Shown piece by piece: positions 33,171 through 44,576 of a DNA stretch of 64,000 bases. How positions within the stretch are numbered: the first letter of the stretch is position 1; each line of letters starts with the position of its first letter. The notes below the pieces were generated by a model that saw only the letters and a list, made by a program, of their open reading frames with translations, had not been told where the DNA came from and ran no database searches. The stretch covers positions 5,752,001-5,816,000 of the forward strand of contig CM076960.1 of assembly GCA_039566865.1 (NCBI GenBank), read 5' to 3'. Source of the stretch: Aurelia coerulea (Eukaryota; Cnidaria; Scyphozoa; Semaeostomeae; Ulmaridae). The translations under genes and the position numbers were made by a program.

Positions 33171-33599
33171 CTTTGGAAAGAAACGAGACAGCGTGCTAAT
33201 TTAATTTAATGTAAATCTCAATGGTTGGTAAATCATCGGCCAGAATCGAACATGGGCTTCTCGTTCGCATACAAATCCGTTGCAAGCATTTCTTAATTTC
33301 TAGGTCTACATCATGAGTGATTTTACCCAGTAAAATTCTCACATCAAAGCTACAATCCTGGCCAAAAAGGGACACAGGCAAATTTCAGTGTCGTGAACTT
33401 TTCCCCATAGCTCATCGAGTATTGCTAGAATCGTCTAGTTTTTTTGTTACTTTTAGTTTCTATCTAAGAGACATCCTTCCATGTCCATTTCAAAAATGTT
33501 GAAACTGATTATGGGGGTCAACAAATGACTTTAAATTGAGTGCTTCGTAAAATAAATGCCTTATAAGTCATACTTTTGCAACCACTGACTCTACGACAA

Positions 33600-34150
33600 T
33601 GAAACAAGCATTGCTGGACTCGTCTTGAAGCGGGCTCTCATTTGATATATATTTTATTGATTTTTGATGACGTCATCAATAATTGGTTATTGCACGTGCG
33701 TAATGACAAAAACCACTTCAGGCATCATTTTTCGAAAAAATGAGCAACATTACATAATGCAGCAGGTCTTTCTATGTGTATTTAGCATTTTTTGCTATTC
33801 TTTAAAGTAATTTATAATCCATTTTGGACAAAAATCGTTCTTTTTGCGTACAAAATGAACAAATGCTGACATCAGCAAAAAGATTATTGTTACGAAGCAA
33901 ACATTTCAAAATAAGAATTACAAGGATGTAATTCTTCTGTGTTCCAAATCTCACATCAATGTATTTTATAGATTTGGCGTTATAAAGCGACAAATTCCAT
34001 GTGGTTTTACACCCAAATTAGCAACATTTGCTCATGTCAGCACTTAATCACGTGACATAAACGTCATCTTGTTTTCCGTATCGTGTTTGTTGCTTGTGCC
34101 AAGTTTTAAGTCTCTAGCACTTACGGTTCTGAGAATAAAGAGGGGGGGGC
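33600..34150. repeat. Highly degenerate TTAA-type MITE relative
   Basis: TTTGATATATATTTTATTGA near 33642, TGATGACGTCATCAATAATT near 33665, and a final G run at 34141-34148 echo the block order of the 20.4, 21.8 and 32.1 kb elements. Boundaries are not clear. Confidence 0.35.
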
Positions 34151-34494
34151 ACTGTATGACTGAAATTTTATGTTTCATGAAAGAGGAGCTATCTAAAGTT
34201 TTGACAAACCTTAAAAGCACCATAGATTCTGAACTGATAAAGAGAAATCAATATGATCATTACCATGCTCATACTAACCGGTTTTGTGTTGTACAAGAAA
34301 ATATAAGGCCTGAGGTTTTAAAGTATAGACCGAGCTTGCGAGATCTGTGCAATAAGACCGAGGGCTTTATATTTTCCTAAACAACAACAAAACCGGTTAG
34401 TATGAGTTTATTACCTGATAGCTTCCAATTTGTACTAATATCATTTATTCAAACGCATTGTGTTACTGTTATGTCGCCTAAGGGCCTGATTATA

Positions 34495-34730
34495 TGGGAG
34501 TTTTCAGCCCGTTTGTAACTTTAGCCGGGCTGAAAAGTCAGCCCGGTGTTGCGGTGAAAGTGCTGTAAAAACAAAGTTGCGATTACATGATAAAAGTTTC
34601 AGCCCGGTCTGCCAAGCTGAAATTTCAGCCCGCTTTTATCAAACGGGCTAGGATTTTCAACTCGGTCGAACGGGCTGAAAATTCCCATGTAATCGCAAAT
34701 CACAATTTTTAACCGGGCTGAAACTACTGG
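34495..34730. promoter_or_regulatory. Cluster of TTTCAGCCCG motifs at the Harbinger left end
   Basis: At least eight copies of (T)TCAGCCCG or its complement CGGGCTGAA in both orientations within 240 bp, with matching ones at 39915-40000. Such subterminal repeats are the usual binding sites of the Harbinger Myb-like protein or transposase; the binding itself is inferred. Confidence 0.6.
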
Positions 34731-34771
34731 AGCATGCGCACAGTAAAGAAATTTTAATTCAACATGGCGGG

Positions 34772-34951
34772 CATAAGCGTACGGGGCGGGGGGGCCGGAG
34801 GGGGTGGCAGCCCCCCAATGCTGGGAAAATCGTCAAAAATCAACCCCAATCGGGCAAACATTTGCCCTCAGTTGGGCAAAAATGTTGGTAAACAATGGAC
34901 TTTGTGTCGGGCCGCCCCCCCCCCTAGATTTTTTCTTCCCGTACGCTTATG
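34772..34951. mobile_element. 180-bp MITE inserted at the Myb start codon, 8-bp TSD
   Basis: Inverted ends CATAAGCGTACGG and CCGTACGCTTATG, flanked by exact ATGGCGGG on both sides (34764-34771, 34952-34959). That octamer is the start of the Myb-like reading frame. The inside has G and C runs and repeats of TCGGGCAAA. An 8-bp duplication points to hAT. A copy of exactly the same length is at 53573. Confidence 0.9.
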
Positions 34952-36082
34952 ATGGCGGGGAATTCTGGTGAAAAGGCAATGGCTGCTCGCTTTAGATGGG
35001 ACAAAGGAGACAAGGTTCATAATCTGATCAAATGTTTGGCATCTTACAAAGTTTCTTGTATGTACGAAGGAAAAGATTTCAATGCTGACAAGCCAAAGTT
35101 GTACGAATGTCTACGAGAAGAGATGGTTCGAATTTATCAGGACGAGCCTAGTTATTTTGGGCCTATCAATATCACTGCCGGCCCCTTCTTTGTTAAGTCC
35201 AAGGATGCCATGAATGAACATGAGCTGTTGGAAGAAAAGAGGATATCGCAGCAGAGGAAAATTGACAAGGCCCTTATAAAACGTGGCTATACAAGGGTGC
35301 AAGAAAAGCTCAAAGAAATCTGTCAGAAATTTTCAGAAGCTGTGACATCAGGACGGAGAAGTGGCAGTGGCAACATTATTCTGGAGTTTTATGATCAGTT
35401 AGTGCAGATTTGGGGTGGTTCCCCAGCTACAGAACCTTTGTCTTCTGGTATATGTACCCAAGATATAAACAGAGTGAATGTTGATGATTAGAGAGAGGGG
35501 CAGAGTCCAGTTGCAGCATTTGACGAGTATGATGATGGTGATGATGATGATGATCTAGGGCAAGCTTGTGGTGTACCACCATGCAGTGATGAAGAACCTG
35601 AACAATCAACTTCAGTGTCAAGTGGAAAACGTAAAAGTTCATCTCCTATCCCAAAGCTTATTGATGATAAAAGGAAGCACTTAGAGAGAAAACTGAGTGC
35701 AGCCCAGAGAGACCAGCTGTTGTGAAAAGAGGCTAAAGAAGATGCACAGTTAAAGCGTGATATTGCAGAGGCCATTCACCAATCCAACGAGTCTTTCTCC
35801 AATTCTATTCAACAAATGAGCAATTCCATGTTGCAAGTTGCACAAGGCCTCTCAAAATCTGTTGAAATGATGACAAAAGCCATTGTTGCCACTCCACAGC
35901 ATACACCTGTACCTTTTAATATACACCCGCAATATGGGCATTTTCAGCATGTAAACAACTATGCAGGATCACCAGGCATCCCATTTGATATGCAGCACAA
36001 TTCAGGTCCTCAATTTCATGGTTCTGAGACCAGTGATTCCAATAGCAGTGAATATGGACAAAAAAGATATCATCAACTTTGA
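34952..36082 (+). pseudogene. Harbinger Myb/SANT-like accessory protein, two stops
   Basis: The frame from ATG 34952 (MAGNSGEKAMAARFRWDKGD) runs to 36082 but is broken by TAG at 35489-35491 and TGA near 35723. The N-terminal 60 residues (FRWDKGDKVHNLIKCLASYK) look like the Myb/SANT-like trihelix used by Harbinger accessory proteins; next come a basic helix region, an acidic run (DEYDDGDDDDD), a basic patch (SGKRKSSSP) and a coiled-coil tail (HLERKLSAAQRDQLL). In active Harbingers this partner recruits the transposase to the ends and the nucleus. An extra upstream ATG at 34949 is supplied by the end of the inserted MITE. Confidence 0.8.
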
Positions 36083-36827
36083 ACATTTGTTACTTGAACT
36101 TTTTAACATTCTTAGAACTGGTATGAGCAATGGTAAAAGGGAAGTTGCCAAGAGCAAAATTTAACTTTAGTTTAGACTGTTATTTGTGCTGGCCAAACAC
36201 TACCAAGAACCTCAATAGTTAACAGATTCCAAAGATTTGGATGACCAAAAACTCAGTATCACTTTTTGTGCGTTCTTAATTTGGTGAATCTATTTCAGAA
36301 TTCTTGCTGCAAATTTGCAACGCAGACCTCTTGTGACATTCATTTCAAGAATAAAGAATTAAGTCTTACCCATTCAGTTATATCCCCTCCTGTTCTGGTC
36401 GCTTTTCTCAAGACCAGCTCAAGCAAACAGGAATGTCAGTACTATCAAATGATCATTAATTATCATACAAACTTTTGTCTATGGCCCTTAAAAGGTTTTG
36501 ATAAGTGAAAATTGTATACATTCAATTTCATCAGTCCTTCAATTTCAATTTTGTTGCAATATTTACTTTTTGCAAAAATTCCATAAACATTGTGATAATA
36601 ATACATCAATGTTTTACTGTGAACAGGCAATTATGCTAAAGATGATGGTGAGGATCTTTTTCCCAAGATGCACTGCCTTCCAGTTATGAATCTTGAAAAA
36701 TTCTACAGCATTGGATTTTGGGAAAAGGTTCCTCATCACCATTTTTAGTGTAATCATTATTTAAGTAGTTTGCCATGCATTTGAAAACCAAAACAAGTAC
36801 ATTACAGTAACAGGTTACTTTTGTCTT
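36083..36827. other. Harbinger spacer between the two genes' 3' ends
   Basis: AT-rich non-coding sequence between the convergent Myb-like and transposase reading frames. Nothing recognised. Confidence 0.5.
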
Positions 36828-39800
36828 TCAATAGTTTTCTGGTAAATGCTGTTGTATGTATTCTGTGAGAACTGTTCGCACATATTCACCCTCTTTATTG
36901 TTACACGAGTAAACTGGATCAGGAGTATTCAAATGGTGTCCCTCGTCTTCATGGTGCTTCATTATTTGTGCTTGGACCTCCTCATCATCTAAACCACAGC
37001 TTTTTCTAGCTTCACAATAGTTGTGAAGAACAAAACAACTGAAGATAAGGCTCAAATCCTTACTGGTTGCCAGAGCATGCGGAAATCATCCAAATTCATG
37101 CTTGTCAGCCAATGAGATCACCACTTTCTAGCCCCTGGAGACAAAATCGGTCGTTTGAGGTAAATTTTCTAGTACCCTCACTAAAACTGAAATGGATGCT
37201 AGGATACTTCAGTTATTCGCAATTTTTTTTGATAAATCAGTTGTGGAGATGTCCGTCCAGAGTTGTTTACATGTTTAGGCACATAGCTTGTTTGGGGCCG
37301 GAGCTGCGTTCATTTTCCGGTCGAAGAATATTGACCTTCGTTGAAATATCTATAGAAATCGCTACAAATGAGATATACAGATAAGAATTTCAGCAATTAT
37401 GCATACTGACCTGAGCAATAACCCAAACGCCTTTACTGCTATCATATCTCAAGTTGGAGGCAATTTCTAATGATTTTTGGCAGAGATATCATTTGGGCCT
37501 AAGCTGGTCCTCGCTTAAAACCCATTCCATTGCACTTAAAAAGTAATGGTAAAATTCTAGAGCTGAATAATGCACTTACCCATGACTCAGGCATCAGTTT
37601 GATTTCGTTTGCCTTTTTACGTTAGCAAATTTTTATAAGAAACGACCAGTTGTGGGTGAATTGCAAAAAACTTTCTTGGGTCCATATTTTTATCTGCACA
37701 GTCTCTCCGCTTCAAACAACAAACAGTGAACTTTGTATCATAAAAGTCTTGCATCACAAAACATTTCTATAAAACGATTCCATGTGCCTTAGCGAGGCAC
37801 TCGTGAATTGTTTTCACGCATTTGGTTCAATCAGTCAATGCAAACAAACAAAAGAGCAAAACCGGGTATCTTTTTTAGCGAACCCAAAACGATGTTTTGT
37901 TCTTTTTATGTTTTGCATTGATTGAAATAAGAACAAAAAGAATGAAATGCGTGAATACAATTCACGAGTGCCTCGCTAAAGCGCATGGAATCGTTCAAAA
38001 GGAATGTTCTGTGATGCAAGACTTTTATGATACAATGTCAAAATTCACTGTTTGTTGTTTGAAGCTGAGAATCTGTGTAGAGAAAAATATGGACCGAGGA
38101 AAGTTTTTGCAATTCGCCCACACTGGTTGTTTTTTACAAAAATTTGACAAATTAAAGAAGGCAAACGAAGTCAAACTGGTGTCTGAGTCATGGGTAAGCG
38201 CATTATCTAGCTCAAGAATTTTACCATTACTTTTTAAGTGCAATAGAATGAGTTTTAAGCGAGGACAAGCTTAGGCCCAAATGATGTCTCTACCAGAAAT
38301 CGTTAGAAATTGCCTCCAATTTTGAGATATGATAGCAGTGAAAGAGTTTCGGTTATTGCTCAGGTCAGTATGCATAATCGCTGAAATTCTTATCTGTATA
38401 TCTCATTTGTAGCGATTTCTATAGATATTTCAACGAAGGTCAATATTCTTCGACCGGAAAATGTACGCAGCTCCGGCCCCAAACAAGCTGTGTGCTTAAA
38501 CATGTAAACAACTCTGGAAGGACATCCCCACAACTGATTTATTAAAAAAAAATTGCAAATAACTGAAGTATTTTAGCATCCATTTCAGTTTTAGTGAGGG
38601 TACTAGAAAATTTACCTCAAACGACCGATTTTGTCTCCAGGGGCTAGAAAGCGGTGATTTCATTGGCTGACAAGCATGAAATTGGAATTTCCGCATGCTC
38701 TGACAACCAGTAAGGATTTGAGCCTTATCTTAAACAACTGTAAGCAAGTTTTGGGGCTATTTCAAATTTCAGGTCAACTTTTCTGTTCATGAATTCCCAG
38801 CGAGCCTTGAGACGACCAAAAGCACATTCTACTTGGTTTCTTGCCGATCGCAGCATGTTGTTAAAAATGACTTGTCTATTCTCTGTGCATGTTTGGTATT
38901 CTTTCATACAAAATGGTGTTAAGGGGTATGCTGGATCTGCAATCAAGTACGTAGGCATTGCTTCAAATACAGGCAGTGCTGTGAAGAAGGTCTGTGGAAT
39001 TTCCCCTTGCTGCAATTTTAAATTAACTGCAGAGTTTGCAAATATGTTTGCATCATGAACTGAGCCTAGCCATCTGCAATCAAGATCCATAAAAAAGCCT
39101 TTACTGTCACATATTGCTTGGATGTTGAGGGAATAAAACTGCTTATAGTTAAAATAATCTTGAGCATTTGACTGAGGGCTTTTGATTCTAACGTGGGTGC
39201 CATCAATGCACCCAAATGCTTGTATCATACCAAATTTCAACTCAAATTCAGAGACTTTTTTCCTCATTTCTTCTTCGTTCTTAGGTAAATGAATGTACCT
39301 TGGGCCTAGCTCGTTACTTATTGCGTGGCATACTTCTGCAATGGTCTTTGTGACAGTGCACTGGTGGATACCAAACGTGTTTCCTGTCATCCACAATGAC
39401 CCAGTGTCCTTCAAATAATATAGTGTGACAGCCAGTTTTTTCTCTGTACTGAGGAAGCGATAATTGGATGTATTGATTTTCGGTGCTATAAATGGTTCTA
39501 GTTCTGCAACTAAATTATAAAAAGATTGCCTGCTCATTCGGAAATTCTTTTTCCATGAACTCTCGGGCACATTAGCTCCCAGCATGTTTTGCCACCATTG
39601 GTCAGTTTTCCCATTCACCACCCACGTTGATCTTGGTTTTCGACGCAAGCGCTGCTGTTGTAGATATCTTCTTTTTCTACTGCTCTTCGTTCTCTTTGAA
39701 CATAAATGTACTGCCAAAATCAGTTTCCTTTTGGCCTCCAACAGCTTGTATGTAATCACTATGCCATTCAATTGAAAAAGAAGAGCAAGCAGCAAACTGA

Positions 39801-39849
39801 ACTGCGAAAAAACGAAGAGAGCCACGTTCTTCATGTTACGTGGCGCCAT
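36828..39849 (-). pseudogene. Harbinger DDE transposase, split by an insertion
   Basis: 39849-38732 encodes the N-terminal 370 or so residues: a helix-turn-helix region (SRQSFYNLVAELEPF, then LAVTLYYLKDTG), and the DDE nuclease core with CIDGTHVRI (first Asp, near residue 213), LIADPAYPLTPF (second Asp, near 303) and QVECAFGRLKARW (Glu, near 340). It then runs into a 1.69-kb insertion and stops. The rest of the C-terminus, CFVLHNYCEARKS onward, resumes at 37041 and ends at 36828. Taking out the insert with one copy of its 9-bp duplication leaves a continuous frame across ...AYSC-FVLHNY..., so the gene was intact when hit. No other disabling change was noticed, unlike the Myb-like gene. Confidence 0.92.
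37042..38731. mobile_element. 1.69-kb palindromic foldback element, 9-bp TSD
   Basis: The two halves are inverted copies of each other of about 840 bp (AAGATAAGGCTCAAATCCTT at the left against AAGGATTTGAGCCTTATCTT at the right), flanked by exact AAACAACTG (37033-37041, 38732-38740). Nine-bp duplications and long inverted arms are typical of Mutator-like (MULE) foldback elements. The right arm carries a 125-codon open frame (37897-38274) whose end, NEVKLVSESWVS, recurs in the 10.8-14.1 kb relative. Confidence 0.88.
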
Positions 39850-39903
39850 TTTGAAACGATTTCCCGCACAAATTTGTCGATTTCAACCTTGGTTGAACCC
39901 TCC

Positions 39904-39986
39904 ATATAATCGATTCAAATTTCAGCCCGGCTAAAGTTACAAACCATGTAATCGATTCAAATTTGAGCCCGGCTAAAGTTACAAAC
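39904..39986. repeat. Tandem pair of 41-bp subterminal units in the Harbinger
   Basis: TAATCGATTCAAATTTCAGC and TAATCGATTCAAATTTGAGC start two adjacent units that both continue CCGGCTAAAGTTACAAAC. Confidence 0.7.
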
Positions 39987-40308
39987 GGGCTGAAAACTCT
40001 CATATAATCAGACCCTTAGTTGCTGTGGCGACAATACACGTCCTTCTATCGTATTATAAAAGGCTACGGGAAAACCGAGGGAAATGTGCGATTATCCAAT
40101 GGAATCATCATGATTCTTGCAGGCCTCATTTTTGAAACGTGAGTTAGGTAATAAAAGGAAGTAAAGACTTTTGCAAGTCTACAACATAGTCTGTAATTAT
40201 AGGTCAAGCAAGCAACGTCTGTAGCTTCTGACAAATACGACGGTGGGCCGGCGTGGCGCCGCAGGCAACCCGTGGGAAGCCTAGTAGTATAAATCGATTG
40301 AAACTTAC

Positions 40309-40507
40309 TATCATTGCTGCATGTAGTGGTCGTAAGTTTCGTTTTGTCAACATTGATGTGCACCAATTTCTTCTTAGTCTGTGTGTATGTAGCAGTAGTT
40401 GCTCCATCAGATGGCATGTAGAAAAGATTCTGACCAGAATGACTAACTTCGACTCGAACAATATTTTGATCTTTAAAAAGTCCATCTCCTCTGACCTCTA
40501 CATACAT
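40309..40507 (-). CDS. Unknown helical protein, exon 7 of the block
   Basis: Acceptor TTCTTTCGTAG precedes ATGTATGTAG; donor GATA|GTAAGTTTC, a strong site. The 199 nt hold 66 codons and end in phase 1: MYVEVRGDGLFKDQNIVRVE, VSHSGQNLFYMPSDG, KLVHINVDKTKL, then a cysteine near the end. Predicted to be beta-rich. The first codon is ATG but the upstream exon joins in frame, so it is not taken as a start. Confidence 0.75.
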
Positions 40508-40644
40508 CTACGAAAGAAAATATGTAAAGATGTAAACAAATTCCATATTAACCTAGTTTAAAGAGGCTTGCTTACAAGCATTTATGGTAGATTGTTTGTG
40601 AAAAAATTAAAAAATTTACATTCACACGTTTTAACTTTTTATCA

Positions 40645-41130
40645 CTTGAAGGTGATCTGAGTGTTGAATGATAAAGAATGTCGTTTAAAACTTTTTGATA
40701 CCATATTTCAATTTCGAGTTATCCACTATTTTGTAGGATTGGCTGATGACGATATTTTGTTTGCAAAATGTAAGGAAAGCATACAAGGTTGACTATGTTT
40801 CCAAAGGGAAATAGACTCAAAGAACTTTTCTTCAGTTGAAATGCCTTTCTAAATATCGCATCAATTAACGAGACAATATCTATTGCATTTATTCACCTTA
40901 CCTTAAATGTCTCCTACAACTGTAACCTTTCAAAGATCAGATACAGCTATATTTCCATATACTATGGTTGTAATTTGCAAACAAAATGACGTCATCAGCT
41001 GGTACTTAGAATCAGTGGATAACTTGAAAACGAAATGAGATATTAAAGAAATCTAAACAGGATTCTTTATCATTCGACAGTGCCGTTCATTTGCATCAAT
41101 ACAAATTTTTGCTTCAGGTCACCTTTAAAT
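40645..41130. mobile_element. Palindromic MITE in intron
   Basis: Inverted blocks: AGGTGATCTGAGTGTTGAAT near 40651 against the complement ending near 41125, CGAGTTATCCACTATTTT near 40716 against GTGGATAACTTGAAAACG near 41014, and GATATTTTGTTTGCAAA near 40751 against TTTGCAAACAAAATGACGTC near 40975. No clear target duplication found. Confidence 0.65.
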
Positions 41131-42104
41131 TGTTTAACTTGTTCATTCACATGCACCTATTTTTATCAACGTTTACCATGTATTGACCATTTTTGCTGTT
41201 CATTACTTTTTCATTTACGCACATGATCTCATTTAATTATGCCCATTGCATTTCCTTGTTTGAGTTCACAATTCATATGCACATATTCACATTCATCATT
41301 TTGCTATTCACATTCCTGGATATTTGTTTATATGCACGATTTCCTGTTCAAGTTCACCCTTCTGTGTATCAATATTACAGATTTTGAAGAATCGTTATCA
41401 CCTGAAATGTAGGATGTGGCAAACGACGAGCAACATTGTATAAATCTTTAAATGAATTAATTTGACATTCCATCTTTTAAATAATTTTGGCACAGAAACC
41501 AGGTGACATAACATCAACGGTTAAAATGGCTCCGTCGCTAAACAATAAACAAACCCGTGACATCGCAGGTGTCACCAATTATTTATTGTTCATCCATTTT
41601 TTTTTTTGCAGTTTGTTTGGTGGCTTCACCCAAGCCACCAAAAAGTGACCATTAAAAATCCACTTATATCCGAGCAATCGTAGAAGGTATGAATGTTTGG
41701 TTTGTTCGTTAGTGAAGTACAATGATTTAGTTCCAAGCAGCAACTTTCTATTTAGCTACTTTATGGTGTAAAAAGAACAAAGGTGTGTTTTGGCTTGGAG
41801 TTTGCAGGTCAATGGTTCTGGTTTAGTCCAGAATTTCTGATATTCAAGATTCTGGGCCAATTATTAACACTTGTCTCTAATGTTGAATTAAAGCTCTGTT
41901 AGTGATGACAGTTTGTTTCCTGCCACCGACTAATTTGGTCTGTATAATTTCAAGAATTCTGATTTCGTCTTTGAATTAGTGGCTGCATTTTAACACATCC
42001 TAAAGTCAAATAACTGATCTAAGAAACATGAAATAAATTCATATAACTGAAATAAGAAACATTATCTCAAAGGGGGGATAGTCGTGTATCAGTACAGAAC
42101 CTAC

Positions 42105-42206
42105 CTTTTTCAGACGCAAATTGATACATTCAGCATTATTAGAGCAAATTCCTTCATTGGTTAGGGTAAAGCTGCCAATACCAGCTGTCCAAATGCCTTC
42201 AAATAG
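42105..42206 (-). CDS. Unknown helical protein, exon 6 of the block
   Basis: Acceptor TTATTTGCAG precedes CTATTTGAAG; donor AAAAAG|GTAGGT. The 102 nt are exactly 34 codons in phase 0: LFEGIWTAGIGSFTLTNEG, then ICSNNAECINLRLKK with two cysteines five residues apart. A small exon that preserves frame. It marks the change from the helical to the cysteine/beta region. Confidence 0.72.
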
Positions 42207-42420
42207 CTGCAAATAAAATCATGAAGTTGCTAAATATCACATATAAAATCTCTAATAATGGAACCTGCATTTTATATACCGGTATGGCTTGGAAAAGTGC
42301 TCGATGCAAGCTATGTGCAGAGTGAATGAAAATAAAAGTCGAACATTTAGAACTCTTCAACAACATTGTAGTTAGCAGGCGTACGTGGAAGGAGATCGCC
42401 TTTTCTAAAACATACAGTAT

Positions 42421-42555
42421 GTTTCATCAAGTATGTCTTGCATGTGCCGTCACTTGGTTGGCCTTTGTTGTTGCCATTTTCATGGCCCATGAAAATTGCG
42501 ACAACAAAGGGCAACCAAGAGATGGCACGTGCACGTCATACTGGATGAAACAGAC
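42421..42555. repeat. Perfect-looking 135-bp hairpin in intron
   Basis: GTTTCATCAAGTATGTCTTG at 42421 pairs with the complement ending GATGAAAC at 42555; arms of about 65 bp meet at CATGGCCCATG near 42485. There are few mismatches. It could be a small MITE or the source of a hairpin RNA. Confidence 0.75.
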
Positions 42556-42898
42556 CTTTTAAGAACAAAATTATTCATAACCATGTCAAATTTCAAATTC
42601 GGAATATTAGTTTGTAGACCAATTTTATTGCGTTTAAAAAAATTAGAGTGTGAAAAAATGTTGAAAAAAACATTAAACTAAATTTTATAAATTAGACAGA
42701 TAAGTCAATGAAATGAGCTTTTCATTTAGAATTTAGACTTTGAGAAATTGAGATAAAACCAGCAATGCGTATGAAAAGTCCAAAAGTATCCTACAATTTA
42801 GAACAGAAAGTGAGATTTATAAACAAGACCTCACTCATCAGGTGAGCTATAATTCCACTAAAGGTGGGATGGTTCAACTCATATAAAAAGGCAATCAC

Positions 42899-43130
42899 CT
42901 TTTTTTGTCTAGCTGGTGTAAATATCCACATATAAGCATTATGCCTGATGACATATCGATCAGATTGGGCCATGCAATTACGCAACTTGCATTCCATATT
43001 TTTCAGTTTGTTGTCCAATTCTTGCAAATACAAGTTTCCAGTAAAAAACACATCTCCAACTGCAGTCCTTTGGGATGACTTTGCTAATTTTATTGCATCG
43101 GTCAGCTTTGGATCCCAAAGAGTGATAAAT
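42899..43130 (-). CDS. Unknown helical protein, exon 5 of the block
   Basis: Acceptor TTCCTTAG precedes ATTTATCACTC; donor AAAAAAG|GTGATT. The first base completes the Gln codon begun by exon 4, then 77 codons: FITLWDPKLTDAIKLAKSSQ, GDVFFTGNLYLQELDNKLKN, MECKLRNCMAQSDRYVIRHN, AYMWIFTPARQKK. Mainly helical with two cysteines. The donor is the weakest of the set (GTGATT) but is the only phase-0 choice that joins exon 6 openly. Confidence 0.72.
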
Positions 43131-44090
43131 CTAAGGAATAAATGATTGAGTTTCAAAGCAAAATTAATTTCGTTGCATGTTTTTTGTACTTGATAAACAA
43201 GCACTTTGAAGAACGTTGCAGATATAATGCTCCTTTGACAGGCATTCGATTTTCAGAAACTCAAACTCTCAAAAACTAAACTGAGTTATGAGTATGAACT
43301 ATGAAACATGGTACATTGAAAATGAAAAGCTTGGAAATTACTTACATGGTGCAACGTTGAAGAAGGCCTAACTACACTCATTCTTTTTATAAGAAACAAA
43401 GGTATGGTGATGGTAGGCAGTTTCCTAAATTGTTGAGCCATGTTGCTAGGAAAAGTTTCTTGTGTGTTTCTTATACTTTGTTTGCCGGAAGTGTAGAGTT
43501 AATTTTGTCTTGTCTACATGGCGCCAAAATTGCTTAGTAAGATCTCAATACAGGTAAATGATATAATTCGCACTCAAAATAATGTCCAAACTGTTGCTAT
43601 GACTGTACAATGTCAAACAAATTTTGGGTGCGATAGGAAAATTAAAATTGTAAATTACAAAATTTCTTAGCTTTTTCGATTCAGGTAGGGTTGTTTCTTA
43701 ACTTTCGAAAAATTGAGCCTACCGTTTCTTATCAACGGTTTCTTACAAAAAAAATGTGTGTACTCGAACAAATCAGTCATCCATTTACTAATTTTTCCTT
43801 AAAGATTGGCTATCATCATATAACATTGACTCATAAAAGGCTTGGTATTCATCAGAAAACGGAATATATATTCATATTCTATATTTTTCATATTTAACTC
43901 TTTTAAGGAGGGTTGTCCTTCAGCAAAGCTGGTTTTCAAGGGGCCCTCCTATAAAACAATAATTACAATCTACCAAAGTTTTGAATTAAAAGCTATTAAA
44001 CAAATTAAAGTATAAAGCCCTATTTACAATATTCAGAAGAAATGTACAATGATAAGGAAAAAATGTACAATAAAAGAAAGAAACCCATGT

Positions 44091-44440
44091 TCAAATACTG
44101 TTCTTGAAACTATACAAAGAGGATGCCTGCTTTGACTCGGCTGAAAGGCTATTCCCCAGCTTTGCGCCTCTATACGAGAAACATCTCTGGCCATTTGCTG
44201 ACCTTTTCATCGGTAATTTCAAGTCAGTCCCCGTAAGAAGGCTATATAATGAGCATTGTGAATTGCGGGTGAATAATACTGAGTGTTTCTCCCGGTATAT
44301 CGCAATGTTTGCCAAGACCAAGGTATTCATAACATTCTATCCAAGAACTATTACGAAGAACTAAAGGCATACTTTAGTTTAAACTTGTAATTTGTATGGA
44401 ACTTGTAAATGATCATTGTAATTACGACCAGGCTTTATCA
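44091..44440 (-). pseudogene. LINE ORF2 C-terminal fragment
   Basis: Minus strand reads LPMKRSANGQRCFSYRGAKL then GNSLSAESKQASSLYSFKN, which is the terminal YxGxKLWNSLP...SLxxFK motif of CR1/L2-type ORF2. Only about 80 residues remain. Confidence 0.65.
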
Positions 44441-44576
44441 GAGTTATCAGAGTTGTCAGAGTTTTTTCTTCCTTTCTTTTTCTTTACAGAACACATGTTA
44501 ATGACAGCATTTTTTGTTGAAATTTATTTCCTGCATACAAATTCGTAATATTATTATTATATATTATTATATTATA

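Larger units (their letters stand above)
34482..40015. mobile_element. PIF/Harbinger DNA transposon, complete but decayed
   Basis: Inverted ends GGGCCTGATTATATGGGAGT and TCTCATATAATCAGACCC, followed inward on both sides by CAGCCCGTTTGTAACTTTAG and its complement. The flanks are TAA and TTA, consistent with a TWA-type 3-bp target with one change. It holds the two standard Harbinger genes in opposite directions: a Myb/SANT-like gene (plus) and a DDE transposase (minus). Both are broken. Two other elements are nested inside (34772-34951 and 37042-38731). The whole unit lies in an intron of the helical-protein gene. Confidence 0.9.

Noticed and set aside
35427..35775. Minus-strand frames rich in His/Ser
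   Set aside because: They are the complement of the acidic Asp-rich stretch of the Myb-like gene.
42326..42562. Plus-strand frame with a hydrophobic stretch
   Set aside because: It lies over the 135-bp intronic hairpin, opposite to the host gene, and has no family resemblance.
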